Source of the DNA: JALQUL01 sp964556425
GTDB taxonomy: Bacteria; Pseudomonadota; Gammaproteobacteria; Burkholderiales; Burkholderiaceae_C
DNA: 54,937 nucleotides
Direction of reading: 5' to 3'
NCBI GenBank assembly: GCA_964556425.1
Contig: CAZKWC010000015.1
Span: 1 to 54,937, forward strand
Of the stretch, positions 1 through 7,457 are shown piece after piece. The stretch's first letter is position 1. Every line of letters begins with the position of its first letter. Below the pieces are notes generated by a model. It searched no databases and was not told the origin of the DNA. It was given only the letters and a program-made list of their open reading frames with translations. Made by a program: the position numbers and the translations under genes.

Positions 1-61
1 CGGTTGCGACAAGGCTGGGTTAAGCAAATCTGAAAAAAATCGAGCGCTTAATGACTGCTAA
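1..61 (+). CDS. 3' part of a very short peptide gene that may span the contig junction
   Basis: The last eight bases of the window (ATGTTTAA, after a GAGGAG ribosome binding site) joined to base 1 give an uninterrupted frame that stops at TAA 59-61, a 22-residue cysteine-containing peptide. This is seen only if the ends are joined, so it both supports and depends on circularity. A competing frame (stop at 31-33) has no visible start. Function unknown. Confidence 0.3.
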   Translation, partial: GCDKAGLSKSEKNRALNDC

Positions 62-113
62 CAACTAAATTCAGGGGCGCTGCAAAGCGTCCCGCTGGAA
101 TGCAGGGTTAGAC
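58..113 (+). other. Structured element resembling an integron attC site
   Basis: The order is CTAAC (58-62), an unpaired stretch, ATTCAG (69-74), a strong hairpin (GGGCGCT 75-81, GCAA tetraloop 82-85, AGCGTCC 86-92), CTGGAAT (95-101) pairing with ATTCAG with one G left over, an unpaired stretch, then GTTAGAC (107-113). This matches the R''-L''-hairpin-L'-R' layout of attC sites, with a perfect GTTRRRY core and the usual TAACAA start. An alternative second hairpin is GCAGG/CCTGC (102-106/113-117). The extra base lies on the arm opposite to that of typical attC sites, and no integrase is present, so it may simply be an intercistronic RNA fold. Confidence 0.35.
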
Positions 114-129
114 CTGCGGAGAGGTAAAA

Positions 130-240
130 ATGAACCGACTATACGATGACCCTGATTTTTATGTTCAAGTGCAAAAGCTAAAACTATGCATTGTTTTGTG
201 GCTGGCTCTTTACATAATTATTTTCAAAAACCCATTTTAA
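130..240 (+). CDS. Small membrane peptide, 36 aa
   Basis: ATG follows a GGAGAGG ribosome binding site at 118-124. The N-terminal half is charged (MNRLYDDPDFY...) and residues about 20-32 form one hydrophobic helix (CIVLWLALYIIIF). It is one of several tiny single-helix proteins in this leftmost block. Function unknown. Confidence 0.5.
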   Translation: MNRLYDDPDFYVQVQKLKLCIVLWLALYIIIFKNPF

Positions 241-251
241 GCGAGGGCAAA

Positions 252-578
252 ATGAGCAACAATGAACTCTTTGCAACGGTTGATATTGATGAAAACGGTT
301 GCTGTAATTTCAATACCGAGCAAGACCCAGTTGAAGGCTTTTATAACCTTTATACTGAACCGCAGCCAGCAATACCAGAAGGTTACATGCTTGAGCCTAC
401 GGAGCAAATGATTAGAAATGTAGAGTTATTTATTAAATGCAAAGGACACCTGTCTCATCCTTTGGTTAGAGCTTACAAAGGGACTGTAAACGGCGATAGT
501 CCTGAATTATGGGAACGTGATTATGTTATTGCCTTATGCAAATCCATGCTAGAAACGACTCAGAAAATAGGTGACTAA
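252..578 (+). CDS. Hypothetical protein, 108 aa
   Basis: The ATG at 252 is preferred over an in-frame upstream ATG at 186 because GCGAGGG lies just in front of it and the upstream extension overlaps the previous gene. The product is acidic and soluble, with a P/E-rich centre and a C-terminal part (PEGYMLEPTE..) of the kind found in small phage proteins of unknown role. No domain recognised. Confidence 0.6.
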   Translation: MSNNELFATVDIDENGCCNFNTEQDPVEGFYNLYTEPQPAIPEGYMLEPTEQMIRNVELFIKCKGHLSHPLVRAYKGTVNGDSPELWERDYVIALCKSMLETTQKIGD

Positions 579-579
579 G

Positions 580-657
580 ATGGTGTTATCTTTTGTAGCT
601 GGTTTTATTTTTGGCATATTAGCAACAATTGCTGCTATTTGGTTACTTCCTGATTAA
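580..657 (+). CDS. Single-helix membrane peptide, 25 aa
   Basis: This gene starts two bases after the previous stop. Almost the whole product is one glycine/alanine-rich hydrophobic helix (residues 3-21) ending in LLPD. Translational coupling to the upstream gene is likely. Too short to classify. Confidence 0.4.
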   Translation: MVLSFVAGFIFGILATIAAIWLLPD

Positions 658-671
658 GAAAGAAGGTAAAC

Positions 672-872
672 ATGACATACTCTTGCAACCCAAACCATCC
701 GAACCAACAATGGTCTGCAGATACTTCAAAGAACCGCAAATGTCGGTTTTCTGGCAGGTATGACCCGTTGCATCAACAATCAGGGTGTTCAGGGTGCCCA
801 CGTGAAACAGACCATGTCTACCTGGATGCTAATGGTTTAAGTGCATCTAAACCAATTCAAAAAGTAGATTAA
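672..872 (+). CDS. Small cysteine-containing protein, 66 aa
   Basis: An AGAAGGT ribosome binding site precedes the ATG. Four cysteines (residues 5, 24, 39, 42, the last two as CSGC) could bind a metal. The rest is polar. No family recognised. Confidence 0.55.
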   Translation: MTYSCNPNHPNQQWSADTSKNRKCRFSGRYDPLHQQSGCSGCPRETDHVYLDANGLSASKPIQKVD

Positions 873-876
873 TACC

Positions 877-905
877 TTGTTTAATGTTTAAACTTAAATT
901 ATAAT
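877..905 (+). promoter_or_regulatory. Sigma70-type promoter
   Basis: TTGTTT (877-882), a 17-base spacer and a perfect TATAAT (900-905) lie in the gap ahead of the gene at 935. Confidence 0.6.
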
Positions 906-934
906 GGTTACTCATGTTAGGTTAAGGAAAACAA

Positions 935-1072
935 ATGGACCCCGTATTATTAGCTCTAAAGACTATGGTTTTAAAATTCGAAGTTTATGTAAGCAATACC
1001 AGTGAGCGTTTAGTTATCCAAGCCGCTAAAGAAGCTATTGCTAAAGCAGAAAGTAAAGAGGCCAAAAAATGA
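935..1072 (+). CDS. Small helical protein, 45 aa
   Basis: First gene behind the promoter at 877-905, with AAGGAAA as ribosome binding site. The C-terminal half is a charged alanine/lysine-rich helix (about residues 28-45). Its stop overlaps the next ATG (ATGA), so the two are coupled. Function unknown. Confidence 0.5.
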   Translation: MDPVLLALKTMVLKFEVYVSNTSERLVIQAAKEAIAKAESKEAKK

Positions 1073-1230
1073 ATGAGAACATGTTAGTATTAGTTTTATT
1101 TGTGGTTATCTTGTTTGCTGGGTTGGCCATCCTCGAGGTAGTGGCGCGCTGGTTGGCTAAAAAATATTCTACTCAGTCTCAGCCCCTGCCCTTTGATTAT
1201 GATTTTAGAAACACCGATACTATAAACTAA
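1069..1230 (+). CDS. Single-pass membrane protein, 53 aa
   Basis: ATG overlaps the previous stop codon. Residues 5-24 are a clear transmembrane helix, followed by RWLAKK (positive-inside) and a polar tail. Function unknown. Confidence 0.5.
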   Translation: MNENMLVLVLFVVILFAGLAILEVVARWLAKKYSTQSQPLPFDYDFRNTDTIN

Positions 1231-1241
1231 GGATAATTGTT

Positions 1242-1319
1242 ATGGAGTTACTACTAGGCGGGCTAGTTATTGCCGGAGGTTTGCTTTTGCTGCTTAAAAT
1301 AAGACGTTTAAGGTACTAA
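1242..1319 (+). CDS. Single-helix membrane peptide, 25 aa
   Basis: AAGGATAA precedes the ATG by a short spacer. Residues 2-18 form a Gly/Leu-rich helix followed by KIRRLRY. It is similar in design to the peptides at 130, 580 and 1069. Confidence 0.4.
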   Translation: MELLLGGLVIAGGLLLLLKIRRLRY

Positions 1320-1378
1320 GCTGCCGAGGCTGCTAAGAACGAATTCAATCGTAGATTTTTTAAATGTGAAATCAAATA

Positions 1379-1552
1379 ATGAAATACTCCCCTTTCGAAC
1401 TTAAAAATATGGCAATGATGTTTATTTCAGTTCATATGACTCAACGGCCGACTGACGCCTATGCTTTACTAATGCGCTTGGGCAGTCACTTTGGCATGTC
1501 CATAACCGAATGCTACGAGGAAATTTCTAAAATAGCTGAAGGTTCAAATTAA
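1379..1552 (+). CDS. Hypothetical protein, 57 aa
   Basis: Short soluble alpha-helical product (MKYSPFELKN...) with a start inside TAATG. No strong ribosome binding site is visible, so the call rests on an intact frame and protein-like composition. Function unknown. Confidence 0.45.
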   Translation: MKYSPFELKNMAMMFISVHMTQRPTDAYALLMRLGSHFGMSITECYEEISKIAEGSN

Positions 1553-1642
1553 CAGTAACAAAGTTTTGTAACTTGCAATACAATGAAATTGCTTATCAAG
1601 TCTCCATTTCATAAGCTTCTCCTCTGTTAGTAAAGTGTAAAT

Positions 1643-1680
1643 CCTTGGCAGCTGGTATCCTTAACTGCTAGTTGCCAAGG
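1643..1680. promoter_or_regulatory. Inverted repeat CCTTGGCA/TGCCAAGG at tandem promoters
   Basis: Eight-base perfect arms (1643-1650 and 1673-1680) extend to 13 pairs with wobbles. A third copy of TTGCCAAGG sits at 1726-1734. The right arm and the third copy each contain the -35 box of a promoter, so this looks like an operator rather than a terminator. Confidence 0.45.
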
Positions 1681-1699
1681 TATCTTTACCATCTAAAAT
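1672..1699 (+). promoter_or_regulatory. Promoter P1 of a tandem pair
   Basis: TTGCCA (1672-1677), a 16-base spacer and TAAAAT (1694-1699). Its -35 lies in the right arm of the inverted repeat. Confidence 0.5.
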
Positions 1700-1725
1700 A
1701 AATTCAGAATTACTCTAAATAGTTG

Positions 1726-1754
1726 TTGCCAAGGTTACTCCAATAGTCTAAAAT
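1726..1754 (+). promoter_or_regulatory. Promoter P2 of a tandem pair
   Basis: TTGCCA (1726-1731), a 17-base spacer and TAAAAT (1749-1754). The 17 bases AATTAATCATTCGTTAA (1752-1768) recur in the same register at the promoter at 53660-53688, which supports both calls. Confidence 0.6.
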
Positions 1755-1787
1755 TAATCATTCGTTAATTAAACAAAGGTTTAGTCA

Positions 1788-1934
1788 ATGACCCAGCAGC
1801 AAAAAGAAAATCTGCTAATTCGGCTGCGCAAGCAAATGCAAATGGTGCCAGCCGAGCGCCATTTAATTTTAGAATACATCAAGAAGTTAAACATGGAGAA
1901 TCAAAATGGAAGAAAAGATAATCGACAAAATTAA
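1788..1934 (+). CDS. Small basic helical protein, 48 aa
   Basis: First gene after promoters P1/P2, with AAAGG upstream. Residues 1-35 look helical and are rich in Gln, Arg and Lys. It overlaps the next gene by 29 bases in another frame. Function unknown. Confidence 0.45.
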   Translation: MTQQQKENLLIRLRKQMQMVPAERHLILEYIKKLNMENQNGRKDNRQN

Positions 1935-2610
1935 GAAGTTGTTGGCACTGGCTAATAACTCAGCCGCTAGTGAAGGTGAACGTGAAAACGCTTTGCGCAT
2001 GGCACATAACCTGTTAGTCAAACATAACTTGGAAATGAAAGACCTCCAAGAGCATGAAATTAAAGAAAATCGAATTTTTGAGCGTTTAGAAACTTTCCAG
2101 ATGAAATGGTGTCGCGGAGTAGCAATTAGTATTGCTAAGTTGTTTTTCTGTGAAATGTTTACTGAAGGTAAAATCAACGGTACCAAAGGTAGATACTGTT
2201 TTGTGGGCAAAGAGTCCAATGCTACTACTGCTGCTTTAATGACTGAATATGTTATTTCTTCTATTCTTAGAGAAGCACGCAAATTATACGGTTCTAACTT
2301 GGCTCCGCAATCTACTTCTTTCGGGCACGGTGCTCGTGCAAAACTTCGTGACCGAATAAATGAAATGATTAGCACTACCTCCCAAGCAACCGGTACAGGT
2401 CTGGTAGTTCTTGAATTGTACGACTTGGAAATTTCAGCTAACAAATCTTTCATAGATGCCGAAGGTATTAAATTAGTTACTATCACTCTCAAAAAAAGTA
2501 ACATTTCAGACCTTGCTGCTTTTGGTGCTGGGAGCCTGTTCGGAAACAAGATTGATTTGAACTTACAAGTGGAAGATAATAAACCAACTTTGCAAATTGG
2601 AGTAAAGTAA
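1906..2610 (+). CDS. DUF2786 domain protein, 234 aa
   Basis: Residues 1-40 carry the DUF2786 signature: KIKKLLALAN, then an ALRMAHNLLVKHNL helix. The rest has the mixed alpha/beta C-terminal part usual for phage and plasmid members. The family is common in phages and its biochemical role is not established. GGAG lies 10 bases before the ATG. Confidence 0.8.
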   Translation: MEEKIIDKIKKLLALANNSAASEGERENALRMAHNLLVKHNLEMKDLQEHEIKENRIFERLETFQMKWCRGVAISIAKLFFCEMFTEGKINGTKGRYCFVGKESNATTAALMTEYVISSILREARKLYGSNLAPQSTSFGHGARAKLRDRINEMISTTSQATGTGLVVLELYDLEISANKSFIDAEGIKLVTITLKKSNISDLAAFGAGSLFGNKIDLNLQVEDNKPTLQIGVK

Positions 2611-2709
2611 TGTTAATTCCTCTGTGGGTACGCCGCAGTGTTTATTGCTCTATTCTTAGCTACGGTAGTTTATTTTATTAAATCATTGTCTGGAAATCAT
2701 GAATACTAA
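2610..2709 (+). pseudogene. Small membrane peptide frame, apparently frameshifted
   Basis: ATG 2610 overlaps the previous stop (TAATG) and reads MLIPL before entering a non-hydrophobic frame that stops at 2681. Moving one base forward gives a typical transmembrane segment (GYAAVFIALFLATVVYFI) that ends at 2709, inside the next gene. A one-base sequencing error or decay of a small membrane gene fits both facts. A GTG start at 2638 is the alternative. Confidence 0.3.
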
Positions 2710-3046
2710 AGACCAATTAGAAGCCTTTGATGCCAAACAGAAAGAAGAACGTTTGGCATTCATTGAGAAGTTGAAAACCGAGTTGAATAAGCATTTGCCG
2801 GTACCGAGGATTGAAATTTTTCAATGCAAGGTTGCTCGGTCAGGATTTGACTATTCAAAAAGTCCAAAGTTTGTTTGGAAATGTGTTTTAGTAGGTCCGC
2901 AGGGAGTTCGGCGACTGATATCAGCAGAGGAAGATGATTCCCCATGGAACGAAACTACCACTTACAAACGCGCCCTTGAATGGAGCGAGACTGCTGGATG
3001 GCCGGTAGTTAATCGTGAATATTGTCCAGAAGAGAATGAGGTCTAA
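2699..3046 (+). CDS. Hypothetical protein, 115 aa
   Basis: The start follows GGAAATC. The N-terminus is a charged helix (about residues 1-32) followed by a probable beta-rich part with many aromatic residues. No family recognised. It lies in the rightward operon of small genes. Confidence 0.65.
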   Translation: MNTKDQLEAFDAKQKEERLAFIEKLKTELNKHLPVPRIEIFQCKVARSGFDYSKSPKFVWKCVLVGPQGVRRLISAEEDDSPWNETTTYKRALEWSETAGWPVVNREYCPEENEV

Positions 3047-3047
3047 T

Positions 3048-3269
3048 ATGCCAACAAACGTAACCGTAGGTATTGTAATTGACTCATGGAAACTTTCAAT
3101 ATTTAGAAGAATCATTTCCGAAGCCGGTTACCAATTTTCAGAATGCCATGATAATAGAATGGTAACAATCAGAGTAGTGACTACTAATTTAATGGCGCTT
3201 AAAGAAACTGTTGAAAAAGCAAACCTTGAAGCCGCCAATACTATTTCCGGAGGAACATTGAATGGCTGA
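3048..3269 (+). CDS. Hypothetical protein, 73 aa
   Basis: The ATG at 3048, just after the previous stop and with GAGG upstream, is preferred to one at 3015 inside the previous gene. The beta-alpha-beta pattern (TVGIVIDSW.. helix ..MVTIRVVT.. helix) suggests a small ferredoxin-like fold. Function unknown. Confidence 0.55.
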   Translation: MPTNVTVGIVIDSWKLSIFRRIISEAGYQFSECHDNRMVTIRVVTTNLMALKETVEKANLEAANTISGGTLNG

Positions 3270-3459
3270 CCCAGCTGACCGAGCGCAATTGGATATTGAA
3301 ATGCATACTTCTGCAATGCAGACTAATTACGAACTAGCTAAAGGGGAAGAAGGTATTTGTGTAGAATGCGACCTGCCCTCCCCTCGTTTAATCGACAAAA
3401 AATGCGCGGCTTGTCGTACTGAAATCGAGAAAAGAAAGAACCATGGTTTCAGGGGTTGA
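3262..3459 (+). CDS. Short TraR/DksA-like zinc-finger protein, 65 aa
   Basis: The product begins MADPADRAQ and has CVEC (about residues 33-36) and CAAC (48-51), the order seen in the small TraR/DksA proteins of phages. Those proteins bind RNA polymerase through its secondary channel. The N-terminal DRA motif also fits. It could tune host transcription, but that is by family analogy only. It overlaps both neighbours. Confidence 0.65.
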   Translation: MADPADRAQLDIEMHTSAMQTNYELAKGEEGICVECDLPSPRLIDKKCAACRTEIEKRKNHGFRG

Positions 3460-3880
3460 GATTGCTCTAACTTGTCTCGCTCTTAATGTCTACAAAGAAG
3501 CTAGAGGCGAACCAGTAGCTGGGCAAATGGCAGTAGCTTTAGTTACCGTGAATAGAGCCAAGGAAAGTAATTACTCCAAAGACATTTGTACTATTGTTTT
3601 TGAGAAGGGACAGTTTGAATGGGTAGCCCATGACACGATTAATGGAGTCTTGCTTCCAGACAAGCGCCCCGACCGAACTTCCAAAGAATGGCGAGATTGC
3701 GAATATGTGGCAAAACTCGTTCTCAATTCTCAAATCAACGACTTTACCAACGGGGCTACGTTTTTTCATGCCACTAGCCTTAAGCTGGAACGAGAAAAAG
3801 ATTTAGTATTAACCGGCAGGTGGGGAGCCCACTCTTTTTTCAAACCTAAGAAGGTTCAATTAAAAGTTGATAAAAGGTAG
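3443..3880 (+). CDS. SleB-like cell wall hydrolase, 145 aa
   Basis: The N-terminal motif ALNVYKEARGEPVAGQMAVA and later QFEW and GATFFHA segments are those of the SleB/Hydrolase_2 family, which cleaves peptidoglycan glycan strands (the E in EARGE is the likely catalytic acid). There is no signal peptide. It lies far from the holin/amidase/spanin cassette at 31.5-33.3 kb, so the phage has two wall-cutting enzymes besides the tape-measure domain. This one could be the main endolysin, an auxiliary lysin or a virion component. Confidence 0.8.
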   Translation: MVSGVEIALTCLALNVYKEARGEPVAGQMAVALVTVNRAKESNYSKDICTIVFEKGQFEWVAHDTINGVLLPDKRPDRTSKEWRDCEYVAKLVLNSQINDFTNGATFFHATSLKLEREKDLVLTGRWGAHSFFKPKKVQLKVDKR

Positions 3881-3895
3881 GTAAATTCTTATCCT
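3867..3895 (+). promoter_or_regulatory. Weak candidate promoter before the terminase genes
   Basis: TTGATA (3867-3872), a 17-base spacer and TATCCT (3890-3895) lie at the end of the lysin gene, ahead of TerS. The -10 box matches only four of six consensus bases. Confidence 0.3.
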
Positions 3896-3926
3896 TGACC
3901 CTATCGTCAACTGAGAAACCTACTAA

Positions 3927-4520
3927 ATGGAAAACATAGAACAAGAACCCTCTTCTTCCAAACCAGGAACCGGCACTCCATCGGTTCAAACTAAAGAGCT
4001 TCAAGCACAGATTTTGGAAATGCGCAAGCAAGGCATGTCTTACACAAAGATTGCTGAACAACTTGGTTATAGCCACAACTACATTTACAAGTTATACAAG
4101 AAGTCTTTGAAAGCTATTATTTTCGAACCGGTAGTTAGTTATCGAAAAATGGAGCTAGCTCGGTTAGATGACCTTCAAGCTAAAGCAATGATGATTGTTA
4201 ACAGCTTCAACCCTCTAGTGTCTGGCGGGATGGTGGTTAGAGATACTATTGAAGATGTTAACGGTCAACCTTTAGTAGACCCAGTAACTGGCGTGCCATT
4301 ATTAGTTAAAGTCAGTGACCGAAAAGTGGTAATGGACGCTATTGCTACTGTTCTTAAAATCATGTCGCAACGAGCATTACTGCTTGGATTAAATGCTCCG
4401 GTTAAAAATGCTCTGACTAATCCAGACGGCAGTGAAGCTGTCCCTGTTGGTGGAACTTCAATTGTCCAAGTGTATTTGCCGAGCAACCAACGTGAGCCAG
4501 TGACGGTTGAGAATGAGTAA
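3927..4520 (+). CDS. Terminase small subunit, 197 aa
   Basis: It sits immediately before and overlaps TerL. Residues about 24-60 form a helix-turn-helix (LQAQILEMRKQGMSYTKIAE followed by GYSHNYIYKLYKKSLK) suited to recognising the packaging site on phage DNA. The middle is helical (oligomerisation) and the C-terminal tail may contact TerL. The call rests on position plus HTH rather than on a strong family signature. Confidence 0.75.
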   Translation: MENIEQEPSSSKPGTGTPSVQTKELQAQILEMRKQGMSYTKIAEQLGYSHNYIYKLYKKSLKAIIFEPVVSYRKMELARLDDLQAKAMMIVNSFNPLVSGGMVVRDTIEDVNGQPLVDPVTGVPLLVKVSDRKVVMDAIATVLKIMSQRALLLGLNAPVKNALTNPDGSEAVPVGGTSIVQVYLPSNQREPVTVENE

Positions 4521-5946
4521 AAATAAAAAATTAAGAGCTAGTGATGTTAAACCATTTTCAAACGTTCTTAGACCTCAACCAGGACCGCAAGAAGTAGCTT
4601 TATCATCATCCGCAGACATTGTAATTTACGGCGGGGCTGCTGGTTCTGGTAAGTCATATGCATTGTTGCTAGAGCCACTTCGTCATGCTACTTCGAATAA
4701 AGAATTTGCAGCTGTGTTCTTTAGACGAAGCACTGTTCAAATTCGAAATCCTGGTGGACTATGGGACGAGTCTATGAAGCTTTATCCTCTAGTAGGAGCT
4801 GTTCCGGTCTCTCATGTTCTTGAATGGAGATGGCCTAGAGGTGGTAAAGTTAAGTTTGCGCACTTGGAACACGAGAATACAGTTTTAGATTGGCAAGGTA
4901 GTCAAATCCCATTGATTGTGTTTGACGAACTTACCCATTTCAGCGAGACTATGTTTTTCTACTTACTTTCACGGAATCGTTCAACCTGCGGAGTAACCCC
5001 ATACGTTAGAGCAAGTTGCAACCCTGACGCGGACAGTTGGGTGGCTACTTTCATTGAATGGTGGATTAACCAAGAAACCGGATACCCCATTCTTGAGCGG
5101 TCAGGTAAAGTCAGATGGTTCATTCGCTATCATGATTCTGTGATATGGGCAGATTCAAAAGAAGAGTTAATTGCTAAGTATAACAATCCGAATTTACCGG
5201 GAGACCATGAAGACCAAGTACGCCCGAAATCGGTAACTTTCGTGGCTGCTAAACTTGACGATAACAAAGCCCTTCTTAAAGCTGACCCGAGCTACAAAGC
5301 CAACCTAATGGCATTAAGTAGGGTCGAAAGAGAACGCCTGTTACACGGCAACTGGAAAATTAGACCAGCCGCTGGAATGTACTTTAAAAAGTCAGAAGTA
5401 ACCATTGTGGACACTATTCCAGATGATATTGTTAAAATAGTTCGTCGTTGGGACTTAGCCGCCACCGAAGTAAGTGAAGCTAACCCTGACCCTGACTGGA
5501 CAGCCGGTGTTAAAATGGGGCTGCGTAAAAATGGTAGAATTATCATTTTGGATTGTATCCGAGAACGTTACCGTTCTGCTAAGGTTAGAGAGTTAGTAAA
5601 AAGAACAGCTAATAATGATGGCAGACAAGTTAGAATAGGTATTTCGCAAGACCCCGGTCAGGCTGGTAAAGAACAAGCTGAAACCTACGTTCAAGATTTA
5701 GCTGGGTACTCAGTAGAAGTAATAAGAGAATCTGGTGACAAGATTGTAAGGGCTGAACCGTATGCTTCCCAATGGCAAGCCGGTAATGTTGATTTGCTAA
5801 AAGGGGCTTGGAATGATTATTATTTAACTGAGCATGAAATGTTCGGTGGTAAAGTGGCTCATGATGATACTATAGATGCTGGTGGTGGAGCTTACCTCAT
5901 GCTTACCGGAAATAATCTTAGTGTTTGGGCTAGACTTGGCCGCTAA
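4513..5946 (+). CDS. terL: Terminase large subunit, 477 aa
   Basis: The packaging motor and headful nuclease. Walker A is GGAAGSGKS (residues 40-48) and Walker B is VFDELTHF (136-143). The RNase H-like nuclease has acidic residues in RRWDLAATE (about 311-319), SQDPGQAG (about 378-385) and HDDTIDA (about 450-456). The ATG at 4513 overlaps the TerS stop; an upstream TTG is less likely. Full length for the family. Confidence 0.95.
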   Translation: MSKNKKLRASDVKPFSNVLRPQPGPQEVALSSSADIVIYGGAAGSGKSYALLLEPLRHATSNKEFAAVFFRRSTVQIRNPGGLWDESMKLYPLVGAVPVSHVLEWRWPRGGKVKFAHLEHENTVLDWQGSQIPLIVFDELTHFSETMFFYLLSRNRSTCGVTPYVRASCNPDADSWVATFIEWWINQETGYPILERSGKVRWFIRYHDSVIWADSKEELIAKYNNPNLPGDHEDQVRPKSVTFVAAKLDDNKALLKADPSYKANLMALSRVERERLLHGNWKIRPAAGMYFKKSEVTIVDTIPDDIVKIVRRWDLAATEVSEANPDPDWTAGVKMGLRKNGRIIILDCIRERYRSAKVRELVKRTANNDGRQVRIGISQDPGQAGKEQAETYVQDLAGYSVEVIRESGDKIVRAEPYASQWQAGNVDLLKGAWNDYYLTEHEMFGGKVAHDDTIDAGGGAYLMLTGNNLSVWARLGR

Positions 5947-6017
5947 ATTAAACCGTTGTAATCAATGCAAAATTGAATTACAATTAACCACATTCTTGCG
6001 TACTAGGATTTTTTCCA

Positions 6018-7448
6018 ATGACACAGTTACCACCAAAATCTAAAAGCATTCAAAGGTCAGTTAAAGCTGCTACCGTTGAAGATGAAAAAGCTAGGCTCAA
6101 GGCAGCCTCCAGCGGCATCACTATTGACTCGTTTGTTAACTTCGCCCATAATCTTGGAGTTGGTGCGGACAATGCTTTATCCACCTCCACTTACGGGTTT
6201 AATCCAATTACTCGTAACCAAACCATGCTCGAATGGATTCATCGAGGCTCATGGTTAGGTGGAGTTGCAGTGGATGCAGTTGCAGATGACATGACTCGTG
6301 CTGGTATCGAATTGCTTGGAGACATTGACCCTAAAGATTTAGCCCATATTGACGAGACTGCCGTTTCTTTGGGAATCTGGAACAGTATTAACGACAGTAT
6401 CAAATGGTCACGTTTGTACGGTGGTGCGTTGGTGGTTATGTTGATAGATGGCCAAGACATGGAAACCCCGCTTCGTTTAAACACAATCCGAAAAGACCAG
6501 TTTCGAGGCCTTCTTAGTTTAGACCGTTGGATGGTGGAACCAAGTCTTAATGATTTGGTAACTGATTTTGGACCGGAGTTAGGCAATCCAAAATATTATC
6601 GAGTCAACCAGGCATCACCGGCTTTGTCCGGAATGAAAATCCATCATACCCGATGTATTCGATTAGAAGGCATTCGCCTGCCTTACCGTCAACGTATGAT
6701 TGAAAACTTATGGGGCTTGTCTGTCATTGAACGTTTGTATGACCGCATGATAGCTTTTGACAGTGCTTCGACTGGGGCTGCCCAGCTGGTTTACAAGTCA
6801 TATATTCGGACGATGAAAATCAAAGACCTCCGCGAAGTAGTGGCTGCTGGTGGTGAAGCAGTAGCGGGGTTAACTAAGTATGTAGATATGATGCGTAGGT
6901 TTCAAGGTGTTGAAGGTATGACCTTGATTGACTCTGAAGATGAATTCGGTTCCGAGACTCATTCGGCTTTCTCAGGTTTGTCAGATGCCCTCCAACAGTT
7001 CGGTCAACAAATTTCAGGGGCTCTGCAAATTCCATTAGTACGTTTGTTTGGTCAAAGCCCTGCCGGTTTCAGCACTGGGGAAACCGACCTGCGCAACTAC
7101 TACGACACTGTTAACCAACAACAAGTTAAACAACTTAAAGTAGGTGTGACTAAGATTTACAGAGCATTAGCAGCCTCTGAAGGGATTGTACTCCCTGAAG
7201 GAACTAAATTAGCATTTAAATCATTGTGGCAACTGAATGATACTGAGAAAGCTGGCATTGCTGAAACTGTAGCTAGGGCAGTTAGCAGTGTTGAAACTGG
7301 GGGAATTATTGACCGAGCTACTTCGTTGAAAGAACTCCACCAAAGTAGTTCAGTTACTGGGATTTTTACCAATATTACTACCGAAATGATTAAAGAAGCC
7401 GAAACTGAAGGTCCGCCAGTTCCCGAATTAGACACTCCGTTTCCTTAG
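6018..7448 (+). CDS. Portal protein, DUF1073 family, 476 aa
   Basis: The segment RGSWLGGVAVDAVADDMTRAGI and the later LYDRMIAFDSASTGAAQL and PLVRLFGQSPAGFSTGE stretches are characteristic of DUF1073 portals. Portals form the dodecameric ring at the packaging vertex. The place between TerL and the minor head protein fits. Databases sometimes label this family Acb1-like; position and length argue for a portal here. Confidence 0.9.
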   Translation: MTQLPPKSKSIQRSVKAATVEDEKARLKAASSGITIDSFVNFAHNLGVGADNALSTSTYGFNPITRNQTMLEWIHRGSWLGGVAVDAVADDMTRAGIELLGDIDPKDLAHIDETAVSLGIWNSINDSIKWSRLYGGALVVMLIDGQDMETPLRLNTIRKDQFRGLLSLDRWMVEPSLNDLVTDFGPELGNPKYYRVNQASPALSGMKIHHTRCIRLEGIRLPYRQRMIENLWGLSVIERLYDRMIAFDSASTGAAQLVYKSYIRTMKIKDLREVVAAGGEAVAGLTKYVDMMRRFQGVEGMTLIDSEDEFGSETHSAFSGLSDALQQFGQQISGALQIPLVRLFGQSPAGFSTGETDLRNYYDTVNQQQVKQLKVGVTKIYRALAASEGIVLPEGTKLAFKSLWQLNDTEKAGIAETVARAVSSVETGGIIDRATSLKELHQSSSVTGIFTNITTEMIKEAETEGPPVPELDTPFP

Positions 7449-7457
7449 CATGTTGAA

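Noticed and set aside
1..33. Frame-1 tail of a CDS ending at TGA 31-33
   Set aside because: Only ten codons and no start available; the other frame joins an ATG with a ribosome binding site at the end of the window.
1..130. tRNA gene or preQ1 riboswitch at the left end
   Set aside because: The hairpins do not form a cloverleaf and no preQ1 aptamer signature is present; the attC-like reading fits better.
1887..2549. 220-codon minus-strand frame opposite the DUF2786 gene
   Set aside because: The plus-strand frame has a clear DUF2786 signature; the minus frame has no recognisable protein features.
6018..7448. Reading the DUF1073 gene as an anti-CBASS nuclease (Acb1)
   Set aside because: Length, internal motifs and position between TerL and minor head protein fit a portal; the Acb1 label is a database carry-over for part of the family.
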